This document shows positions 21,195-30,128 of a DNA stretch of 64,000 nt, in pieces. The position numbers and the translations under genes are program-made. The notes beneath the pieces are model-generated. The model was not told the DNA's origin, searched no databases, and worked only from the letters and a program-made list of their open reading frames with translations. The stretch lies in assembly GCA_020725625.1 (NCBI GenBank), contig DYET01000196.1:1-64000 (forward strand). Direction: 5' to 3'. The first letter of the stretch is position 1. Every line of letters begins with the position of its first letter. Origin of the DNA: Desulfovirgula sp. (GTDB taxonomy: Bacteria; Bacillota; Desulfotomaculia; Desulfotomaculales; Desulfocucumaceae).

Positions 21195-22547
21195 ATGGAC
21201 AAAGGCGGTAACCCTTCAACCGGGGAAAAAATCGAACCGGGGATCGTTCCTGCCGGGGTGAGGGAGGTCCTGGACAGGCTGGAACGGAACGGCTTCAAGG
21301 CTTACCTGGTGGGCGGCGTGGTCAGGGACATCGTTATGGGCAGGGAGCCCAAGGATTACGACGTCGCCACCAGCGCCACCCCCGCCCAAGTCCGCCGCCT
21401 GTTCCCGAAGGTGCTGCCGACGGGCGAAAGGCACGGCACGGTGACGGTTTATTGCGACGGCGGGCCGGGCGTGGAGGTTACCACCCTGCGCAGGGAGGGA
21501 AGGTACTCCGACCACCGCCGGCCGGACAGCGTGGAATTTACCGGCAGCCTGAAAGAAGACCTGTCCAGGAGGGATTTTACCATCAACTCCCTGGCCGCCG
21601 GGCCGGACGGAACCGTTTACGATTTTTTCGGGGGCTTAAGGGACATCACCGGGGGCGTCATCCGGGCCGTGGGCGACCCCGCAAAACGGTTCCGGGAGGA
21701 TGCCCTGCGCATGATGAGAGCCGTCAGGTTTGCCTGCCAGACAGGCTTTTCCATCGAGGAAAAGACGCTGGAGTGCATAAAGGCAAACCGGAGGCTGATC
21801 ACCAGGGTGTCGGCGGAGAGGATCAGGGAGGAGCTTAACGCCATCCTGGTGAGCGGGCTGCCCCACCGGGGGCTGGATCTTATCCGGCGCTGCGGCCTGA
21901 TGGACTACATCCTTCCGGAGCTGGCGGACTGGGCCCAGATTGCGGGGGAGGCCGGCGGGGGCGACTCAATCGGCCGCACCCTGGAGGTCCTGAGGCATAC
22001 CCCGGCCAGGCTCAATGTCAGACTGGCCGCCCTGCTGCATGACTTCGGCAGGCCGAACCGCCCGGCCGGGGCGAAAGTGGAGACCTTCGGCTTACACTCC
22101 GGCGCTGCCGCGGCCGCCGGGGAAGTTTTGGAACGGCTCAGGTACGACCGCAGGACCGTCAGGTCGGTGACCGCCCTGGTGGCCCATCGCTGGATTGTCC
22201 GTACCGGGGAGAGAAAGGAAATAAAAAGGGTTATGGGCCGGATCGGGACGGGCGACTTCAACGACCTGATCGCGCTTCTGCAGGCCGAGGCCAGGGCCTC
22301 CGGCAGGCCCGGAGGGGAGGAGGCGGTGGAGGGTCTCAGGCAGGCGGCTGAATCCATTGTGGCAGGAAAAGAACCCCTCCAAATCAGAGACCTGGCCATA
22401 AACGGCAACGACCTCAAGGAATTGGGGGTCAGGCCCGGCAGGGAAATGGGTTCCATTCTGAACGGGCTTCTGGAAGTGGTGCTTGACAACCCCGAAATGA
22501 ACGATAAGGGCGTGCTTCTGGGCCTGGCCCGGCGGTGGAGGAGGTGA
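21195..22547 (+). CDS. cca: CCA tRNA nucleotidyltransferase / poly(A) polymerase family with HD domain
   Basis: AYLVGGVVRDIVMGREPKDYDVATSATPAQVRRLFPKVLPTGERHGTVTV; RRDFTINSLA; HDFG HD motif. Confidence 0.95.
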   Translation: MDKGGNPSTGEKIEPGIVPAGVREVLDRLERNGFKAYLVGGVVRDIVMGREPKDYDVATSATPAQVRRLFPKVLPTGERHGTVTVYCDGGPGVEVTTLRREGRYSDHRRPDSVEFTGSLKEDLSRRDFTINSLAAGPDGTVYDFFGGLRDITGGVIRAVGDPAKRFREDALRMMRAVRFACQTGFSIEEKTLECIKANRRLITRVSAERIREELNAILVSGLPHRGLDLIRRCGLMDYILPELADWAQIAGEAGGGDSIGRTLEVLRHTPARLNVRLAALLHDFGRPNRPAGAKVETFGLHSGAAAAAGEVLERLRYDRRTVRSVTALVAHRWIVRTGERKEIKRVMGRIGTGDFNDLIALLQAEARASGRPGGEEAVEGLRQAAESIVAGKEPLQIRDLAINGNDLKELGVRPGREMGSILNGLLEVVLDNPEMNDKGVLLGLARRWRR

Positions 22548-22565
22548 GGTTCCGAGCAGGGCGGC

Positions 22566-23162
22566 TTAGTGAACAGCCCCGGCCCAGATTACCGCGGGCA
22601 CGCCCCGCAGGGTCCTCTCCCTCTCCCTGGAGTCCTCCTCGACCAGCTTAAGAATCCTGGGATCTTTCAGCAGCACCTGCCAGGCCAGGGCCGTGACCTC
22701 GATGAAATCGCCGCGCAGGGGGACGTTCCCGGCGATGAGGGGGCACTTGTAGGGCAGGCGGGCCGTCTCGTGGATCAGGAGGAGGGTCCCGTCGGTCAAA
22801 AGGTGCGGGGCCAGGGGGAAAAACCTGCAGGCCAGGGGCCTGGCCTCCCTGGGGCAGGGGGAGTGGCACTTTATGAAGTGGACCGGGCCCGTCCAGTTGT
22901 CGGGAAAGTCGTATTCCTTCGGATCGTGGTGTTCCCGGGCAAACCAGCTTCCTTTTTCCGGGAAAAGGGATTCCTCGCCCGGGAAGAGGTAGACGCCCAG
23001 GCTGTTTTTGCGGTCGGGCCGGCAGCAGATGCTGCCGCAAAGGAGGCCGCAGTCCCCGTCGAGGGGGGTGGCCCGGCCGGTGAGCACGTAAAGGTATTTG
23101 TAATCCACAGGTGGAGTTGTCAAGGCGGTATCCCCCGAGTCAAGCTTCAGCCGAATGTCCAT
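22566..23162 (-). CDS. Cys-rich protein, YkgJ-like zinc/iron-chelating type (tentative)
   Basis: CGLLCGSICCRPD ... CHSPCPREARPLACRFFPLAPHL cysteine pattern. Confidence 0.6.
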   Translation of the reverse strand: MDIRLKLDSGDTALTTPPVDYKYLYVLTGRATPLDGDCGLLCGSICCRPDRKNSLGVYLFPGEESLFPEKGSWFAREHHDPKEYDFPDNWTGPVHFIKCHSPCPREARPLACRFFPLAPHLLTDGTLLLIHETARLPYKCPLIAGNVPLRGDFIEVTALAWQVLLKDPRILKLVEEDSRERERTLRGVPAVIWAGAVH

Positions 23163-23210
23163 TCTGAGTTCTGGGTCCCGAATCCTTAGTTCTGAGTCCT
23201 GTATTCTGCC
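23162..23210. repeat. Heptameric tandem repeat array (7 units)
   Basis: ttctgag ttctggg tcccgaa tccttag ttctgag tcctgta ttctgcc. Confidence 0.75.
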
Positions 23211-23226
23211 GCCCGCAGGGCGGCTT

Positions 23227-23958
23227 TTATTCCAGGGCGGCGATGTTCCCTTTCACCTTTTCGGTGACGGTTCTGAAAAATTCCTCCACGTCGTTCTCCA
23301 CCATTTCGGCGGCAATCCGGATCAACCTGGCCACCTCGGCTTTGTCGACCCGGATCCGGTGCTTGTAATACATCTGGTAATCGTACTTGGCGGCCAGGCT
23401 CTCGGCCGTGGAGGGGGTAAGGTCGATGTAGGAGGGAAAATTCGACAGCCGCTGGATGAAGGGGAGGGTGCCCCGCCCGAAAAACGTCCCCAGTTTTTCA
23501 CAGATTTCCCGGATCAGGTTATGGTTGGCGAAGGCCGTGTGAAGGTACCGGCCGTAATCCCCGCATGCGCCGACCCGCATTTCAATGCCCATCTCCACGA
23601 TATTGTGGGATTTCCACCAGCCCATTTCAGGGGGTATGTTGCAGGCCCTGATGGTGGCCTCCACCAGGCAGCGCCCCTTTTCAAAGCAGTATCCCCGCTC
23701 AAAGGGGGGGTTTATTTCGTCCCCGTAGTAGTCGAGCCCATCGGGGTTAACCCCGTGGGTGATATTGGCCAGGGCAAAATCCCGGAGCTGATCCTGATCC
23801 TTCAAAAATTCGAGTATTTCAAGCCCGCTGCCGTGGGACAGATCCCTGTGCACCCCGGCCCCGATGGCCATGTCGGGGAATATGCTGCCCAGGGCTACGG
23901 CATCGTTCATCCTTCCCAGGACCCTTTCGGCAAAATAGACGTGGGTTTGCGGGTACAT
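23227..23958 (-). CDS. Conserved hypothetical protein (possible zinc-dependent phospholipase/hydrolase-like)
   Basis: MYPQTHVYFAERVLGRMNDAVALGSIFPDMAIG...HGVNPDGLDYYGDE; distinct His/Asp pattern but family not firmly recognised. Confidence 0.6.
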   Translation of the reverse strand: MYPQTHVYFAERVLGRMNDAVALGSIFPDMAIGAGVHRDLSHGSGLEILEFLKDQDQLRDFALANITHGVNPDGLDYYGDEINPPFERGYCFEKGRCLVEATIRACNIPPEMGWWKSHNIVEMGIEMRVGACGDYGRYLHTAFANHNLIREICEKLGTFFGRGTLPFIQRLSNFPSYIDLTPSTAESLAAKYDYQMYYKHRIRVDKAEVARLIRIAAEMVENDVEEFFRTVTEKVKGNIAALE

Positions 23959-24216
23959 CGATCTCCCCCCGGAAAAAGGTTCCGGCCGGTTCGCCGGACC
24001 TGAAAGAACGGAGCTTTTGTCCTATTTTATCTTAGTTTCAACCGGCAATTCAATTATGCAACTGACGTAAAAGGTACCGCCTCATTCCGGCCTGCCCGCG
24101 GCGGACGGGCCGGGGGCAGGCACTTTGACCGGCCAGGGCTGGGGCTCTTTCGGCCGCCGGCCGCAAGTACAAGGCTAGGCATTCCTGCGCGGAATGCGGC
24201 AGTGGGGCCAGTTCCG

Positions 24217-25596
24217 TCAATATTCCCACTGGAAGGGGGCCACCTCCGGGTGCATGGTCAGGGCCTCCTTCACGGCTGCCGCTATCTCCTCCAGCCTTTC
24301 GGGGGTTTTGGCCTCGCAGCGGGCTACCAGGACCGGCTGGGTGTTGGAAGCCCTGACCAAGCCCCACCCGTCGCCGAAAAGCACCCTTACACCGTCAACG
24401 TCTATTACCTCGTGCCTGGTCCGGAAGAAATCCTGCAGTTTTTTCACCACTTCGAATTTCGCCCCGTCGGGGCACGGCACCCGTGTTTCCGCCGTGGAAT
24501 AATAACGGGGCAGTTCCTCCACCATGGCGGAAAGGGGCCTGCCGGCACCGGACAGCAGCCTTAGCAGCCTGCCGGCGGCGTAAAAGGCATCGTCATAACC
24601 GTAGTATTCATCGGCGAAAAACATGTGCCCGGACATCTCGCCGGTAAAGGGAGCATGCAGTTCTTTCATCTTGGCCTTGATCAGGGAATGGCCGGTCCTG
24701 TAGAACACCGGTTTTCCACCGAGGCGCACCACTTCGTCGACCAGCGCCTGGGAGCACTTCACCTCGATTATGGCCGGGGCTTCCGGGTGTTTTTGCAGGA
24801 TTTCCCGCCAGAAAAGGGCCATCAGCTGGTCGCCCCAGATTACGGATCCCTTGTCGTCCACTACACCTATGCGGTCGGCATCCCCGTCGAAGGCTACGCC
24901 GAGGTCGGCTCCCTGTTCCAGCACCAGCCCGATCAGGTCGGTGAGGTTTTTCCTCTTCACCGGGTCGGGGTGGTGGTTGGGGAATGAGGGGTCGGAGTCG
25001 CAATACAGGCACATAGTTTCGCAGCCCAGGGAGGAAATGAGTTCCCTGGCGAAGTAGGAAGCCGTCCCGTTCCCGCAGTCCACGGCCACTTTCAGCTTTT
25101 TGGGGCCCAGCTTGATTTTCTCCGCAATCATGGCCATGTAGGCCGGAACCGGGTTGGCCCCGGTTTCCTCACCCCGTCCCGTTTCGAAGTCTCCGGCCTC
25201 GATCAGCCTTCGCAGGTCTTGAATTGCTTTGCCGTAGATGGTTCCCGGCCCCAGGGCGATTTTGAAGCCGTTGTCTTCGGGAGGGTTGTGGCTTCCCGTG
25301 ATCATCACGGCGGCCTCGGTGTCGTAAAGAACCCGGGCGAAATAAAGAATGGGGGTAACCACCGTTCCTATGTCGATCACCCTGCATCCGGTTGACACCA
25401 GCCCCCCGGTCAGGGCCTTTTTCAGCCTGGGGGAACTGGACCGGTTATCCATGCCCACCAGGACGTCCTTAAGTCCCCTTCTCCTGGCAGTGGTTCCGAA
25501 TGCCTTCCCCAGAAGCGTGACCGTTTCGTCGGTGAGGTCCCGGCCGGCCACGCCCCGAACGTCGTATTCCCGGAAAATATTAGGATTTACCAGCAT
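24217..25596 (-). CDS. Phosphomannomutase/phosphoglucomutase
   Basis: FREYDVRGVAGRDLTDETVTLLGKAFG; VMITGSHNPPEDNGFKIAL; VAFDGDADRIGVVDDKG. Confidence 0.97.
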   Translation of the reverse strand: MLVNPNIFREYDVRGVAGRDLTDETVTLLGKAFGTTARRRGLKDVLVGMDNRSSSPRLKKALTGGLVSTGCRVIDIGTVVTPILYFARVLYDTEAAVMITGSHNPPEDNGFKIALGPGTIYGKAIQDLRRLIEAGDFETGRGEETGANPVPAYMAMIAEKIKLGPKKLKVAVDCGNGTASYFARELISSLGCETMCLYCDSDPSFPNHHPDPVKRKNLTDLIGLVLEQGADLGVAFDGDADRIGVVDDKGSVIWGDQLMALFWREILQKHPEAPAIIEVKCSQALVDEVVRLGGKPVFYRTGHSLIKAKMKELHAPFTGEMSGHMFFADEYYGYDDAFYAAGRLLRLLSGAGRPLSAMVEELPRYYSTAETRVPCPDGAKFEVVKKLQDFFRTRHEVIDVDGVRVLFGDGWGLVRASNTQPVLVARCEAKTPERLEEIAAAVKEALTMHPEVAPFQWEY

Positions 25597-25865
25597 AGTC
25601 TTCCTCCTAAAAAAGGTTGTTCTTGCCTACCACTAATATCCGGTTTATTATTATGTACGTTGTCCTTCCGGCCAATTCCTTCAAGGCATGACCTCGGACT
25701 GAATTAAAACCGCACTGGTTATTTTTACCTTCAGGCATTATTTTATACCTTTTCTCTTTGCAGCCCTGCCGTAAACACGGTTAAAATATAAAGGAATAAG
25801 GCATCAGCCGTCGAATGAGAAGTAGGGGGGCGTTCCGGCCCCCCGGTGCAGGAAGGTGCTTTGCC

Positions 25866-26732
25866 ATGCAGGCTGATTTGCACGTGCACACCACCGCCTC
25901 TGACGGCACCGACAGCCCGGAGGAGGTGGTGGCCCAGGCCGTCTCCATCGGGCTCAAAACACTGGCCGTGGCCGACCACGACACCCTGGAGGGGATTCAC
26001 CCGGCCCTCGAAGAGGGGCGCCGGCGCAACCTGGAGGTAATCCCGGCCGTCGAGCTGGCCACCGATTACTCCGGAAGGGAGATTCACGTCCTGGGATACC
26101 TGGTCGATATCGAAAGCGGCAGCCTGCATTCCGAACTGGCCTTTTTCCGCCGCACCCGGCTGGAGAGGGTGACCAGGATGGTACACAGGCTCAACGGGAT
26201 GGGATTGGCCATCACCCTGCAGAGGGTGCTGGAAATCGCGGGTGGTGGTTCTGTGGGCAGGCCCCACATTGCCAGGGCCCTGGTCGAAAAAGGATTCGTG
26301 GAGTCTGCGGAGGAGGCCTTTGGCCTGTACATAGGGGAAGGAAAGCCCGCCTTCGAGCCCAGGTTCAAGTACACCCCGGCCCAGGCGGTGGCCGTGGTCA
26401 GACTTGCCGGGGGGGTGGCCGTTCTGGCGCATCCCGGCCTGTCGCCGGACGACGGCCTTATCCAGGAACTTGTGCCCGAGGGGCTGCAGGGAATAGAGGT
26501 CTATCACCCCTGCCATACCCCGGAGATGGTCAGTCACTACCTTAAGCTTTGCCGGCAGTACGGGTTGGTGGCCACGGGAGGATCGGACTACCACGGGAAG
26601 GACCACAGTAAACACAACCGCCTGGGGGCGTGCGCGGTGTCCCGCCGGGTGGTGGAGGAAATCAGGCTCCTGGCCCGGGAAAACCGGGAAAAATTAAAAG
26701 CCGGGAGGCGGGAACCGGAAGCCTGGAGTTAG
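25866..26732 (+). CDS. PHP-domain phosphoesterase (TrpH/RNase AM-like)
   Basis: MQADLHVHTTASDGTDSPEEVVAQAVSIGLKTLAVADHDTLEGIHPAL. Confidence 0.93.
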   Translation: MQADLHVHTTASDGTDSPEEVVAQAVSIGLKTLAVADHDTLEGIHPALEEGRRRNLEVIPAVELATDYSGREIHVLGYLVDIESGSLHSELAFFRRTRLERVTRMVHRLNGMGLAITLQRVLEIAGGGSVGRPHIARALVEKGFVESAEEAFGLYIGEGKPAFEPRFKYTPAQAVAVVRLAGGVAVLAHPGLSPDDGLIQELVPEGLQGIEVYHPCHTPEMVSHYLKLCRQYGLVATGGSDYHGKDHSKHNRLGACAVSRRVVEEIRLLARENREKLKAGRREPEAWS

Positions 26733-26778
26733 GGTTCGGGCTTCCTTTCAGGATAATATAAACGGGGGGATTTGCGCG

Positions 26779-27948
26779 ATGCGGCTGGCGGACCGGATGA
26801 AAGGGCAGGAATCCGGAATTTTCAACGAAATGGAAATCCGCAGGAGACAGGTAGAGGCCAGGGGAGTGACCGTGATCAACCTGGGGGTGGGGACTCCCGA
26901 CCGTCCCCCTGCCCGTCATGTAATAGAGGCCATGCACAGGGCGGTGGACCGGGTAGAGAATTACCGTTATCCCCTGGTGGGCATGCCGCGGCTGTACAGG
27001 GCGGCGGCCGGCTGGTACCGCCGCAGATTCGGCGTCGACCTGAACCCCGAAAGCGAAATTTTGGTTCTGATGGGGTCCCAGGACGGCCTGGCCCACATCT
27101 CACTGGCCTACGTCGATCCGGGTGATATCGCTCTGGTGCCCGACCCCGGATATCCCATCTACAGCTTCAGCATCTCCATGGCCGGAGGGGTGATCTACCC
27201 GATGCCCCTGCTGGAGGAAAACGATTTTCTCCCTGTATTCTCTTCCATTCCCGAGGAAGTGGCCCGAAAAGCCAAAATGATGTGGATTAACTACCCAAAC
27301 AACCCGGTGGCGGCGGTGGCCGGGAGGGAATTTTTCGAACAAGTCGTAGAATTTGCCAAAAAGTATGACATACTGGTCTGCCATGACGTGGCCTATTCCG
27401 AACTCTGCTACGACGGCTTCAAACCCATGAGTTTCCTCGAGGTGGAGGGGGCCAGGGAGGTCGGCATCGAATTTTTTTCGCTTTCCAAAACTTACAATCT
27501 GGCCGGTTGCCGTATCGGCTTTGCGGTGGGCAACAGGGAGGTCGTCGGAAACCTCCAGCGGCTGAAGTCAAACGTGGACTACGGTGTCTTTTACGTTGTC
27601 CAGGAGGCCGGCATTGCCGCCTTGGAGGGGGACCAGATCTGCGTTGAGGAGAACGCCAGGGCCTACCAGCGGCGGAGGGACCTGCTGGTGGACGGGCTGG
27701 CCTCCATCGGCTGGCGCATGCCCAAGCCCAAGGCCTCCATGTTTGTCTGGGCCCCCCTGCCGCCCGGTTACAGTTCATCCACCCTGTTCTCCCTTGACCT
27801 GCTGGAGAAAACCGGGGTGCTGGTCATTCCCGGGATAGCCTTCGGGTCCAGGGGGGAAGGGTATGTCCGCATCGCCCTGGTTCAGGAGGAGGAGGTTCTC
27901 AGGGAGGCCGTCGACCGGATAGGTAAAGCATACAATTTCGGATCCTGA
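26779..27948 (+). CDS. Class I/II aminotransferase (LL-diaminopimelate aminotransferase-like)
   Basis: INLGVGTPDRPP, WINYPNNPVAAVAGREFFEQVVEFAKKYDILVCHDVAYSELCYDG, SLSKTYNLAGCRIGFAVGN. Confidence 0.93.
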   Translation: MRLADRMKGQESGIFNEMEIRRRQVEARGVTVINLGVGTPDRPPARHVIEAMHRAVDRVENYRYPLVGMPRLYRAAAGWYRRRFGVDLNPESEILVLMGSQDGLAHISLAYVDPGDIALVPDPGYPIYSFSISMAGGVIYPMPLLEENDFLPVFSSIPEEVARKAKMMWINYPNNPVAAVAGREFFEQVVEFAKKYDILVCHDVAYSELCYDGFKPMSFLEVEGAREVGIEFFSLSKTYNLAGCRIGFAVGNREVVGNLQRLKSNVDYGVFYVVQEAGIAALEGDQICVEENARAYQRRRDLLVDGLASIGWRMPKPKASMFVWAPLPPGYSSSTLFSLDLLEKTGVLVIPGIAFGSRGEGYVRIALVQEEEVLREAVDRIGKAYNFGS

Positions 27949-28082
27949 CAATCGAAGCCCTAACTAAGGGCGTTCAAGCCAAATGTGTCTAATTTCACCC
28001 CCGGGGGCATATACTTAGAGCAAAGCTTTTATCCGGGAGACTTGAGAGTTCCCGGTCAGACTCATGCAGGGGTGAGAAACAG

Positions 28083-28358
28083 GTGAATTACGACGGCGAC
28101 GTAATTTACTTGCAGAAAAGGGTAAAGGAACTGGAGGAAAAAGTTGAGCAGCTCAGGCTGAGCCGCAGGGTTTTAATGAACCTGATAGAAAAGCTGGAAA
28201 AAGAGAAAACAAGCTTTCAGACCCGCCTGGAAAGGGAGAACAAGAAACTTCTCCACACTAATTACCGGTACGCCCGCTGGCTGCTGTGCAAAAACCGGCA
28301 AATAGCGGAACTGGAATCAAAACTGCAGGAACGGCAGCCCGGCAATTCTGCAAATTAA
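28083..28358 (+). CDS. Small coiled-coil protein of unknown function (GTG start)
   Basis: YLQKRVKELEEKVEQLRLSRRVLMNLIEKLEKEKTSFQTRLERENKKLL heptad pattern; RBS-like ggggtgag upstream. Confidence 0.65.
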   Translation: MNYDGDVIYLQKRVKELEEKVEQLRLSRRVLMNLIEKLEKEKTSFQTRLERENKKLLHTNYRYARWLLCKNRQIAELESKLQERQPGNSAN

Positions 28359-28619
28359 TTACTTATCCACAAAGATATGCACAGCTGGGGATAATGGAAA
28401 TATATACCATTTTGCGACATGGACTGATTGATCCCGATAACAATTGAGCTAAGGCGCCTTTTTTATGGTCGCCCCGGACCCCCGGGACCCGGATTTTTGT
28501 CGGCCCGGCAGGAGCGGACCGGAACCCAACCGCTCTATTTTTGTTGGTTAAGCTTCAAAATTAAGGAACACGGGAACTTTTTTGTTTACTTTTTGTGGTA
28601 TAATATATAACCGGGGCGG

Positions 28620-29054
28620 TTGAATGTGAGGATTGCAGTGATTGACGGCCAGGGCGGCGGTATAGGAAGGCACATAGTGGAGAAGCTGAGGCGTGAACTT
28701 TCGGAGGATGTTGAAATACTGGCCCTCGGCACCAATGCGCTGGCCACCTCGGTAATGCTGAAAGCGGGGGCCAACGAGGGGGCCACCGGGGAGAACGCCG
28801 TCGTTTTCAACGCGGCCAGGGTCGACTTAATCCTGGGGCCGGTAAGCATCATGTTTCCCAACGCCATGACCGGTGAGCTTACGCCCGGCATGGCCGCCGC
28901 GGTAAGCTCCAGCCCCGCGAAAAAGTTGCTGATCCCGCTGGTCCGCAGCGGGGTTGAGATCGTGGGGATAAAGTCCGAGCCTCTTCCCCACCTGATTGAA
29001 GAACTGCTTGCCCGGGTAAGGGAAATCGCAGGCAGACCGCCGGCCTCCCGGTGA
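28620..29054 (+). CDS. DUF3842 family protein
   Basis: RIAVIDGQGGGIGRHIVEKLRRELSEDVEILALGTNALATSVMLKAGANEGATGENAVVFN. Confidence 0.85.
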   Translation: MNVRIAVIDGQGGGIGRHIVEKLRRELSEDVEILALGTNALATSVMLKAGANEGATGENAVVFNAARVDLILGPVSIMFPNAMTGELTPGMAAAVSSSPAKKLLIPLVRSGVEIVGIKSEPLPHLIEELLARVREIAGRPPASR

Positions 29055-29184
29055 TTTCCGGTTGTGAGTACACCGAAGCGACTGTAATCCGCCAAAGGGG
29101 GATTATGATTTTACGTCCATCTGGGGGAGGGGTCCCGGGATGCCCCTCTGCGGGAAAAACGGTCCTTGCAGAAAATATATTTCG

Positions 29185-29354
29185 CGAAAATGTGAAACTG
29201 CCGGGTGCCCTTATAGGGATAATAGGGAATCAGGTTAAATGCCTGAGCGGTCTCCGCCACTGTATCCGGTGAGCCCCCCTCACTGTGCCACCCTGCGGGG
29301 GAAGGCGAGGGAAGGCCGTGACCCGGGAGCCAGGAAACCTTGCCCGGCAGGATG
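29185..29354 (+). promoter_or_regulatory. Cobalamin (AdoCbl) riboswitch
   Basis: gaaactgccgggtgcccttatagggataatagggaa...gcggtctccgccactgtatccggtgag...gtgacccgggagccaggaaaccttgccc; B12-box (gccaggaaacc) upstream of cobalamin genes. Confidence 0.92.
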
Positions 29355-29385
29355 AAAGCCTCTTCGCGAGCAAAGAGGGCTTTTG
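29355..29385 (+). terminator. Riboswitch expression-platform terminator
   Basis: aagcctcttcgcgagcaaagagggcttttg hairpin directly 3' of the B12 box. Confidence 0.75.
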
Positions 29386-29454
29386 CTAGGGATTTTTCCC
29401 CGGTCGAGGGCCGGGGATTTGTATTTCGGCGGCCGGCTTTTTAGGAGGAAGGTC

Positions 29455-30072
29455 ATGAAGGACAAGAGATTCGTGCTGGTCCTCGGCGGGGCCCGCAGCG
29501 GCAAAAGCGAATTTGCCGAGCAGTACGCGGCCGGGATGGGCGGCCGGGTAACCTATATAGCCACCCTTTCCGCGGGTGATGAAGAGATGTCCTTCCGGGT
29601 GGCCCTGCACAGGGACAGGAGGCCGCCGGATTGGGTTACGGTGGAGGAAACGCACGACCTGCCCCAAAAGGTTGAAGAAATCGGGCGGGAGCCCGGTGTC
29701 CTGCTGGTTGACTGCCTGACCGGCTGGATAGCCAACCTCCTTTTGGACGACCGGCTGCCCCGTTCCGGGGCTTCCCCCCGGGAGAAAGAGGATTACATAA
29801 TCTCCAGGGTGGCCCATCTGGTCAGCGCCGCGGTCAACTCCAGGGCAAGCGTGCTGGTAGTTTCCAGCGAGGCCGGCTTGGGCCTGGTGCCGCCCTACCC
29901 CGCCGGCCGGGCATTCCGTGACGTATCGGGTCGGGCCAACAGAAACCTGGCCTCGGCGGCCGACGAGGTCTACCTGGTGGTGGCCGGGCTGCCGGTGGAA
30001 CTTAAATCTCTAGCGATAAATCTGGGGACAGGGGACAGGAGACAGGAGACAGGAGACAGAAAAAAAAGATAA
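29455..30072 (+). CDS. cobU: Adenosylcobinamide kinase / adenosylcobinamide-phosphate guanylyltransferase
   Basis: FVLVLGGARSGKSEFAEQYA...VTYIATLSAGDEEMSFRVALHRDRRPPDWVTVEE. Confidence 0.96.
   Translation: MKDKRFVLVLGGARSGKSEFAEQYAAGMGGRVTYIATLSAGDEEMSFRVALHRDRRPPDWVTVEETHDLPQKVEEIGREPGVLLVDCLTGWIANLLLDDRLPRSGASPREKEDYIISRVAHLVSAAVNSRASVLVVSSEAGLGLVPPYPAGRAFRDVSGRANRNLASAADEVYLVVAGLPVELKSLAINLGTGDRRQETGDRKKR
30024..30062. repeat. Heptameric tandem repeat array overlapping the cobU 3' end
   Basis: ggggaca ggggaca ggagaca ggagaca ggagaca gaaaaaa; encodes the TGDRRQETGDRKKR tail of CobU. Confidence 0.85.
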
Positions 30073-30128
30073 AATATGGTATTTTTGCTCTGTATTGTTA
30101 GTAGGTCTTAATTATCGGAGGTTTTGTC

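Noticed and set aside
24160-24200. gcattcctgcgcggaatgc hairpin near the phosphomannomutase 3' end
   Set aside because: Perfect short inverted repeat but no convincing T run in the needed orientation; kept only as a possible terminator, not listed.
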